Under the pieces are notes generated by a model. The model had not been told where the DNA came from, ran no database searches, and saw nothing but the letters and a program-made list of their open reading frames with translations. Positions 32,949 to 38,309 of a DNA stretch of 38,309 bases are shown here, in pieces; the first letter of the stretch is position 1, and every line of letters starts with the position of its first letter. This DNA comes from an uncultured Oscillospiraceae bacterium (lineage in GTDB: Bacteria > Bacillota > Clostridia > Oscillospirales > Oscillospiraceae). Made by a program: the position numbers and the translations under genes. Where the stretch lies: positions 1-38,309 of the forward strand of contig CALXFP010000006.1 in the NCBI GenBank assembly GCA_944387615.1. The letters run 5' to 3'.

Positions 32949-32977
32949 ATTATAGCAAATCCGTCTAAATCCTGCAA
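32949..32977 (-). promoter_or_regulatory. Promoter of the gdpP-to-ftsH block
   Basis: On the minus strand TTGCAG (32977-32972), 17-base spacer, TATAAT (32954-32949) with an upstream TGC (extended -10). The transcript would start near 32942, which fixes the gdpP start downstream of it. Confidence 0.85.
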
Positions 32978-33019
32978 CTGCTTTTCCCCGAATTTCCGTA
33001 AAAATCCCTTCAAAAATAA

Positions 33020-33051
33020 TGGTATACTTTTTCACATTTTTGTGTTATACT
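33020..33051 (+). promoter_or_regulatory. Tandem extended -10 elements before the RNase J gene
   Basis: TGGTATACT (33020-33028) and TGTTATACT (33043-33051) are both extended -10 boxes, 23 bases apart; no good -35 boxes. They lie back to back with the gdpP promoter in the 345-base divergent gap. A leader of about 160 bases follows, with GCAGGC/GCCTGC (33128-33133, 33182-33187) able to close a large stem. Confidence 0.45.
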
Positions 33052-33220
33052 AACTCAGATGGCGCCGGGATGGGCAGACCCGGGCACTCTAAAATCAGTC
33101 TTTGGCTGAATACAATTGAACGTGAATGCAGGCGTTTTCCCCGGAAAAGGCGATTCAGGGCCGGATTCTGGGAAGGTGGCTGCCTGCTTGTTGTGTCTAT
33201 ATTTTGAAAGGAGTATTTTT

Positions 33221-34876
33221 TTGGCAGAAAAATTGAAAATTATTCCCCTGGGCGGTCTGGATGAGATCGGTAAGAACATCACCGTCCTGGAGTACGGCAA
33301 AGATATGATCGTGGTAGACTGCGGTGTTGGTTTTCCGGAGGAAGACATGTACGGCGTGGATCTGGTGATCCCGGACTTTTCCTATTTGGTGGCCAATCAG
33401 AAAAAACTGCGGGGCTTCTTCATAACCCACGGTCACGAGGACCACATTGGTTCCATTCCCTATGCCATGCGGGAGGTAAATTGCCCCATCCATGGCACCG
33501 CCATGACCAATGGTCTGATTAAGCTGAAGCTGGAAGAGCATCGGCTGGCTGATAAAGTCAAGCTGATTACCCACAAGCCCGGCGATGTGGTGAAAGCCGG
33601 CTGCTTCAGCGTAGAATTCATTCATGTGAACCACTCCATCGCCGACGCGGTGGCCTTCGCCATCCGCACACCGGTGGGCACAGTGATTTTTACCGGCGAC
33701 TTCAAAATTGATCCTACCGCCAAAGATGGCATGATGGATCTGGCCCGGTTGGGACAGCTGGGCAATGACGGCGTGCTGGCACTGCTGGCAGATTCCACCA
33801 ACGTAGAGCGCAGCGGCTACACCCCCAGTGAAAAAGTGGTTGCCGAAAGCCTGGACCGGCAGTTCAAGAACTGCGATCAACGGATTATTGTTACCACCTT
33901 CGCCTCCAACATGCACCGGATTCAGTCCGTGCTGACCACTGCCCAGCGCTATGGTCGGAAGGTAGCCGTGACCGGCCGGAGCATGGAGAATATGCTGAAG
34001 GTTGCCCAGGAGTTGGGCTACCTGAAGGTAAAGCAGGGCACCATTGTGGATCTTGCTTCCATCAAGAGCCTGCCCAAGAACAAAATCGTGATTGTTTCCA
34101 CCGGCTCTCAGGGTGAAAACATGTCGGCACTGTACCGCATGGCGTTCAATACCCACAAGCAGGTGGAGATCACCTCCGGTGACCGGATCATCATTTCCGC
34201 CTCTGCCATTCCCGGCAATGAAAAGGCAGTATCCAAGATCATCAACGAGCTCTACCGCAAGGGTGCTGATGTGGTATACGAAAAGAGCGAGGGACTGCAT
34301 GTCTCCGGTCACGCCTGTCAGGAAGAGTTGAAAATTGTCCACGGACTGGTCAAGCCCCGGTTCTTCCTGCCCATCCATGGTGAGCAGCGGCACCTGCAGA
34401 TTCACAGCAAGCTGGCTCAGACCATGGGAATGAATCCCCGGAATATCCACATCGGAGAAATCGGCTCCGTGTTTGAACTGACCGGAAAGAGCTGCAAGCT
34501 GACCGGCACTGTTCCCGCCGGCAAGGTCTTTGTAGACGGCATTGGCGTGGGCGACGTGGGCAGCGTGGTGCTGCGGGATCGCAAGCATCTGGCAGAAGAT
34601 GGCATGATCGTGGTCTGCGTCAACCTCAGTTCCGAGGACGGCTCTGTGATTACCGGACCGGATATCATCACCAGAGGCTTTATCTATGTGAAGGAATCCG
34701 AGGATCTGATGACTTCTTTGCAGGATGTGGCTATGGAAGCCATCGAGCGCTGCCAGCGCAAGCATGTCCGGGATTGGTCCGCTATCAAGTCCGCCATCAA
34801 GAATGATCTGAGCGGCTACCTGTATAAGACCACCAAGCGCAATCCCATGATTCTGCCCGTTATTTCCGAAATCTGA
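33221..34876 (+). CDS. Ribonuclease J
   Basis: A 551-residue metallo-beta-lactamase/beta-CASP ribonuclease with 5'-3' exo- and endonuclease activity in mRNA decay and rRNA maturation. Metal motif H70-G-H-E-D-H75 (ITHGHEDH), HVNHSIADAVAFAI, FTGDFKID, and beta-CASP motifs with STGSQGE, VSGHA and LPIHGEQRHL (conserved His). The start is TTG at 33221, preceded by AAAGGAG 7 bases upstream; the in-frame stretch before it is leader. The length matches RNase J1 (about 555). One rnj gene is seen here; a second could exist elsewhere. Confidence 0.96.
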   Translation: MAEKLKIIPLGGLDEIGKNITVLEYGKDMIVVDCGVGFPEEDMYGVDLVIPDFSYLVANQKKLRGFFITHGHEDHIGSIPYAMREVNCPIHGTAMTNGLIKLKLEEHRLADKVKLITHKPGDVVKAGCFSVEFIHVNHSIADAVAFAIRTPVGTVIFTGDFKIDPTAKDGMMDLARLGQLGNDGVLALLADSTNVERSGYTPSEKVVAESLDRQFKNCDQRIIVTTFASNMHRIQSVLTTAQRYGRKVAVTGRSMENMLKVAQELGYLKVKQGTIVDLASIKSLPKNKIVIVSTGSQGENMSALYRMAFNTHKQVEITSGDRIIISASAIPGNEKAVSKIINELYRKGADVVYEKSEGLHVSGHACQEELKIVHGLVKPRFFLPIHGEQRHLQIHSKLAQTMGMNPRNIHIGEIGSVFELTGKSCKLTGTVPAGKVFVDGIGVGDVGSVVLRDRKHLAEDGMIVVCVNLSSEDGSVITGPDIITRGFIYVKESEDLMTSLQDVAMEAIERCQRKHVRDWSAIKSAIKNDLSGYLYKTTKRNPMILPVISEI

Positions 34877-34880
34877 CCCA

Positions 34881-34915
34881 AAAGCCGCCCTTTCTGCATA
34901 AGGGCGGCTTTGATT
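34881..34915 (+). terminator. Hairpin terminator after RNase J gene
   Basis: A perfect 12-base-pair stem AAAGCCGCCCTT/AAGGGCGGCTTT (34881-34892, 34900-34911), 7-base loop; the T run is short (the stem ends in TTT then GATT), so some read-through into dus is likely. Confidence 0.65.
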
Positions 34916-34939
34916 ATGATTGACCATCAGGAGAACCCT

Positions 34940-35857
34940 ATGCACTACTATTTTGCCCCTATGGAAGGTCTGACCGACCGGGTATTCCGGCGGCTGCACC
35001 ATCAGTTCTTTCCCGGCGTTGACCGGTACTATATGCCCTTCTTCTCCCCCACCATCCACCGGCAGCTCACCCCCCGGGAGCAGCTGGAACTGCCAAAGGC
35101 GGACAGCGTAAATTTTGCCGCCATCCCTCAGGTATTGACGAAAGTTCCGGAAGACTTCCTGTGGATGGCCCAGGTCTGTCAGGACTTGGGATACCCGGAA
35201 ATCAATCTCAACGTTGGCTGCCCTTCCGGGACTGTTGTCGCCAAGGGAAAAGGCAGTGGTATGCTGAAAGATCTTGCCGCTCTGGATCGGTTTCTGGAGC
35301 AAATATTCCAAACTTCCCCTCTTCCCATCTCCGTCAAAACCCGGATTGGTATGGAGTCGGCAGAGGAATTTCCGGCGATTCTGGAAATCTATAACCGTTA
35401 CCCCATCCGGGAGCTGACCATTCATCCCCGGAACCGCAGTCAGTTTTACAATGGGAAAGTGGATATGGATGCCTTTTCCTATGCATCCGAGCACAGCGCA
35501 AATCCGCTGTGTTACAACGGTGATATCCGCTCCTTGGAGCAGGCTCAAGGGTTACAGGCTCAATATCCCCAGGTTCAATCCATCATGATTGGCCGGGGCC
35601 TTCTGGCAGACCCGGGAATGCTGTCCGGCGGCACAGACACCGGCAAGCTGGAAGCATTCATGGATGCCCTGCTGGAAAGTTACTTACAGGAATTCGGTGG
35701 AAGCCGCAACGCCATGTTCCGTTTGAAAGAGCATTGGAGTTACCTGTTCCCCCAGTATCCAGGCTGTGAAAAACTATGGAAGCAGCTGCGCAAAACCACG
35801 GATCTAACCCAATATCAAACCATTACCCGGGAATTTTTTGCTAAAGTCCGGGTCTGA
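34940..35857 (+). CDS. tRNA-dihydrouridine synthase family protein
   Basis: A 305-residue flavin enzyme that reduces uridines in tRNA D-loops. N-terminal FAPMEGLTDRVFRR, the catalytic stretch EINLNVGCPSGTVVAKGKGSGML (C94 in GCPS), SVKTRIG, LTIHPRNRSQFYNGK with the His and the FMN-phosphate loop CYNGDI and MIGRGLLADP are all present. The length is normal. AGGAG lies 6 bases before the ATG at 34940; the in-frame ATGs at 34910 and 34916 overlap the terminator hairpin. Which uridine it modifies is not indicated. Confidence 0.93.
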   Translation: MHYYFAPMEGLTDRVFRRLHHQFFPGVDRYYMPFFSPTIHRQLTPREQLELPKADSVNFAAIPQVLTKVPEDFLWMAQVCQDLGYPEINLNVGCPSGTVVAKGKGSGMLKDLAALDRFLEQIFQTSPLPISVKTRIGMESAEEFPAILEIYNRYPIRELTIHPRNRSQFYNGKVDMDAFSYASEHSANPLCYNGDIRSLEQAQGLQAQYPQVQSIMIGRGLLADPGMLSGGTDTGKLEAFMDALLESYLQEFGGSRNAMFRLKEHWSYLFPQYPGCEKLWKQLRKTTDLTQYQTITREFFAKVRV

Positions 35858-35923
35858 TGCTGAGAAAGCCTTGAGGTATAGTTGAGTGTTTTTTGCCATA
35901 CCCTATTACCGGGTGATGGTCAC

Positions 35924-36400
35924 ATGAAAAAAAGTCCTTGGAAAACGTATCTGTTCTGGATTCTGTTATCCGTTGGGGTGGGTGCTTTGTCAGGTTGGGT
36001 AAGCCGGGATGGTATGCAGCTTTACCAGCAGTCCATTTCCAAGCCGCCTTTGTCTCCGCCGGCTGTGGTATTTCCCATTGTGTGGAGCATTCTGTTTGTC
36101 CTGATGGGAATCAGCGCCGCCCGGGTCAGTCTGGCACCGCCTTCCCGAGCCAGAAGCTGGGGGCTGAATCTGTTTGTGATCCAGCTGGCAGTCAATTTCC
36201 TGTGGAGTCCCATCTTTTTCAACGCCCAGGCTTTCGGTCTGGCCTTTCTTTGGCTGATCCTGCTGCTGGGCTTGGTGTTGGGGATGATTCTTCTTTTCCG
36301 GAAGGTGAACGCCCTGGCTGCCTGGATTCAGATTCCCTATCTGCTCTGGCTGACCTTTGCCGGATATCTGAACCTTGGGGTATGGTATCTGAACAAATAA
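35924..36400 (+). CDS. TspO/MBR family membrane protein
   Basis: A 158-residue protein with five hydrophobic segments. The Trp- and Asn-rich TspO pattern is present: KPPLSPPAVVFPIVWSILFVLMG, LAVNFLWSPIFF, and PYLLWLTFAGYLNLGVWYLN. TspO proteins bind porphyrins and sterols; their bacterial role is uncertain. The ATG at 35924 is the first codon after a weak GGTGATGG site; upstream in-frame codons to 35882 lack one. It may follow dus in the same transcript (66-base gap). Confidence 0.93.
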   Translation: MKKSPWKTYLFWILLSVGVGALSGWVSRDGMQLYQQSISKPPLSPPAVVFPIVWSILFVLMGISAARVSLAPPSRARSWGLNLFVIQLAVNFLWSPIFFNAQAFGLAFLWLILLLGLVLGMILLFRKVNALAAWIQIPYLLWLTFAGYLNLGVWYLNK

Positions 36401-36414
36401 CTCCATGAACGCAA

Positions 36415-36448
36415 CAGCGCCCGGGAAATTCCCGGGCGCTGATTGTTT
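36415..36448. terminator. Bidirectional terminator hairpin between TspO and GH3 genes
   Basis: Arms CAGCGCCCGGGAA (36415-36427) and TTCCCGGGCGCTG (36429-36441) are perfect inverted repeats around a single base. T-rich ATTGTTT follows on the plus strand. It touches the stop codon of the convergent GH3 gene. Confidence 0.75.
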
Positions 36449-38309
36449 AGCCGATATATTCTCGCTGAATGGCACTGTCCAGAACCGCCTTGATGACATT
36501 GGCGCAGCAGCGGCGCACATCCTCCTGGCGGATCAGGCCGGATTTGACACCTTGCAGTATCTCCTTCTTATAGCTTCCGCCACCGGGCATAATCAAATCA
36601 TTGCCTGCCTTCATGGCAATGGCATTGCTGGCAAGTCCATGCCTGGTGGAGAACCAGTCCGTCATCACCACACCAGCAAATCCCCACTCGTTGCGCAAAA
36701 CCTTGGTACACAGGTCATGGCTGTTGGGAGCGTAGACACCGTTTATCCGGTTGTAGGAGGTCATGATGCTCTTGGCGCCGCCTTCCCGGACACAGATTTC
36801 AAAGCTGCGCAGGTAAATCTCCCGCAGCGCCCGCTCGCTGACATTGCTGGAAACATAGTTGCGGTTGTCCTCCTGGTTGTTGCAGGCAAAGTGCTTCACC
36901 GTCACATAGAAGCCCTGCTCCTGCTGGACACCCTTGGTAATGGCCGCCGCCATGGTCCCGGACAGCCGGGGGTCCTCCGAGAAATACTCAAAATTCCGCC
37001 CGCACAAGGGATTGCGGTGAATATTCACCGCCGGAGCCAGCCAGAAGGTACAGCCGTATTCCTTCATCTCCCGGAAAATGGCAGAGCCAATCTCCTGCAT
37101 CAGCTCCCGGTTCCAGGTCTGGGCCAAGGCGTTGGCCACCGGGAATGCTGTGGTGTACTGGTAGAGCACCGTGTCCTTGTTGGGGTCTGCGGTCATCAGC
37201 TTTCGGGCAAATTCCGGCAGGGCATCCAATACCGACAGGGCCATATCAATGGGCTTGACCTTGCCTTGCTTGTTCACACCGGAACGCTTCTGCACCCGCA
37301 ATCCCGCAGGGCCATCGCACAAGGCCACATTGACCAGGCCTTTGTCCCAGAATTTGGACGTGGTGTTGCCCACGGAGCCCGGCAGATTGAACCGGTTTTC
37401 TCCGCCGAACATGCCGTTGCCCACCACAATTTCTACCATATCTTTCAGGGAGAGGCTGTCCAGCAGTTTCTGAACCCAGGGTTCCTGGCATTCTTCCGGT
37501 GTTTCGTAGGTATAGACAACGGTTTCAATGGCATCGGGGTCAATATCCACCCGGGGCAGCCCCTCTGCAATCACCGGTGCCGGGAACTGCTTTGCCGCCA
37601 GCTCTTCTATGGGCTTCCAACCGGCGCAAATGTTCCGGTGCCGGGAAACCACCGCTTCCCGCTCCAGGCGCAGAACGCCGATAACCACCGTATTGCGGGA
37701 GGAATTGCCCAGACGCAGGACGTACTCACCAGCCTCCAGCACATACGCCCCGTCAGACTCCCGATAGCTTGCCAGATTTTTCAGGTCGAAGGAAAGATCC
37801 AGGGTCTGCCGCTCCCCGATGCCCAACAGCTTTGTCTTGGCAAAGGCGGCCAAAGACTGGTATTCTTTGGGCAGCTTTCCATTGGGAGCAGATACATACA
37901 GCTGCGCCACTTCTTTGCCGCCATAGGTACTGCCGGTATTGGTAACCGTTGCCTTCACCGTTACCTGGGTTCTCTCTACCCCAATTCCGGCGGAATGGAT
38001 GGAAAAGGTGGTATAGCTCAGGCCATAGCCAAAGGGATAGGCCGGTTCTACGCCGAAGGAATCAAAATAGCGGTAGCCAACATAGATTCCTTCCTTGTAG
38101 TATTCTTCCTCCAGGTTGCCGTTGAGATAGCTGTACTCCTTGGCAAAGGGGATGTCCTCATAGTGCTTTGCCCAAGTGTCGGATAGCTTGCCGGAGGGGG
38201 TGACAATGCCGCTGAGTACATCGGCAAAGGCATGTCCGCCTTCCGTTCCCAGCTGGCACAGGTACAAAATGGCGCCGATTCCGGGAATCTCCCGGGCAAA
38301 GGACATATC
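36447..38309 (-). CDS. Glycoside hydrolase family 3 beta-glucosidase, inverted domain order (N terminus beyond right edge)
   Basis: 620 residues visible, open to the right edge. The visible order is: end of the GH3 C-terminal alpha/beta-sandwich (LGTEGGHAFADVLSG, TPSGKLSDTW), the PFGYGLSYTTF stretch, a fibronectin-III-like domain (ATVTNTGSTYGGKEVAQLYV), then the TIM-barrel catalytic domain (CDGPAGLR, PAVNIHRNPLCGRNFEYFSEDP, VKHFACNNQ) with the nucleophile Asp in VVMTDWFS (codon 36657-36659). In most GH3 enzymes the barrel comes first; this reversed order is known from some Ruminococcus and Butyrivibrio enzymes. No signal peptide can be judged. It hydrolyses beta-linked glucosides or similar; exact specificity is unknown. 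Confidence 0.93.
   Translation of the reverse strand, partial: DMSFAREIPGIGAILYLCQLGTEGGHAFADVLSGIVTPSGKLSDTWAKHYEDIPFAKEYSYLNGNLEEEYYKEGIYVGYRYFDSFGVEPAYPFGYGLSYTTFSIHSAGIGVERTQVTVKATVTNTGSTYGGKEVAQLYVSAPNGKLPKEYQSLAAFAKTKLLGIGERQTLDLSFDLKNLASYRESDGAYVLEAGEYVLRLGNSSRNTVVIGVLRLEREAVVSRHRNICAGWKPIEELAAKQFPAPVIAEGLPRVDIDPDAIETVVYTYETPEECQEPWVQKLLDSLSLKDMVEIVVGNGMFGGENRFNLPGSVGNTTSKFWDKGLVNVALCDGPAGLRVQKRSGVNKQGKVKPIDMALSVLDALPEFARKLMTADPNKDTVLYQYTTAFPVANALAQTWNRELMQEIGSAIFREMKEYGCTFWLAPAVNIHRNPLCGRNFEYFSEDPRLSGTMAAAITKGVQQEQGFYVTVKHFACNNQEDNRNYVSSNVSERALREIYLRSFEICVREGGAKSIMTSYNRINGVYAPNSHDLCTKVLRNEWGFAGVVMTDWFSTRHGLASNAIAMKAGNDLIMPGGGSYKKEILQGVKSGLIRQEDVRRCCANVIKAVLDSAIQREYIG

Noticed and set aside
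30749..32968. Long plus-strand open frame opposite gdpP
   Set aside because: GdpP is certain on the minus strand; the antisense frame has no ribosome site or domain pattern.
33197..35548. Long minus-strand open frame opposite RNase J and dus
   Set aside because: It is antisense to clearly conserved genes, low in recognisable motifs, and arises from codon bias in the true frame.
36405..38186. Long plus-strand open frame opposite the GH3 gene
   Set aside because: The minus-strand GH3 motifs are intact; the antisense frame begins inside the terminator hairpin.
1..38309. CRISPR arrays, tRNA/rRNA genes, insertion sequences or phage genes
   Set aside because: No regular direct repeats, no cloverleaf or rRNA sequence and no transposase or integrase motifs were seen on either strand.

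Overview
The window looks like chromosomal DNA of a Gram-positive anaerobe of class Clostridia, probably the Oscillospirales/Ruminococcaceae-Oscillospiraceae group. The evidence is the strong purine-rich ribosome binding sites, TTGACA/TATAAT promoters with 17-base spacers, the order gdpP - rplI - dnaB - tilS - hpt - ftsH, RNase J, a Spo0A-type regulator, a GGGtGRT/NifU-like pair and short clostridial families such as DUF1540. The exact genus cannot be read from the sequence. I see no rRNA, tRNA, CRISPR array, phage or insertion sequence; nearly all of it is core or common accessory genome.

Layout: (1) 1-5.6 kb, minus strand: a two-component system (response regulator, histidine kinase) followed by an ABC exporter module (ATPase, CARDB-like membrane-anchored protein, FtsX/MacB-type permease cut by the left edge). 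(2) 5.7-8.2 kb, minus: a GGGtGRT protein and a NifU-like Fe-S scaffold as one transcript, then ribulose-phosphate 3-epimerase. (3) 8.37-15 kb, plus: a DUF1540 mini-protein, HtrA protease, a divergent Spo0A-like regulator, an LCP cell-wall protein, an orphan BlaI-type repressor, then a stand-alone GlmU-C-like beta-helix protein next to glmM. (4) 15.0-20.1 kb, plus: a long probable operon of XRE regulator, 5-formyl-THF cyclo-ligase, a membrane protein, a DUF1643 protein, a YfcE-type phosphodiesterase, a 58-residue Cys/acidic mini-protein and an HExxH lipoprotein. (5) 20.2-22.3 kb, minus: a CBS-pair protein and lysA preceded by a lysine riboswitch with terminator. (6) 22.4-24.8 kb, plus: hemolysin III family protein and a short CstA. 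(7) 24.8-33.0 kb, minus: the housekeeping block gdpP, two paralogous 68-residue membrane proteins, rplI, dnaB, tilS, hpt, ftsH. (8) 33.0-36.4 kb, plus: RNase J, tRNA-dihydrouridine synthase, TspO. (9) 36.4 kb to the end, minus: a GH3 beta-glucosidase with inverted domain order, cut by the right edge.

Most transcription units are bounded by readable promoters and intrinsic terminators, so the unit structure is unusually clear. The points most worth following up are the GGGtGRT/Fe-S scaffold pair with a palindrome inside its promoter, the tandem 68-residue membrane proteins inside the gdpP-rplI block, the divergent Spo0A-like regulator, the HExxH lipoprotein with its coupled mini-gene, the stand-alone beta-helix protein beside glmM, and the repeated TTAAGGT elements in front of the exporter operon. 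None of these can be called a new system from sequence alone.
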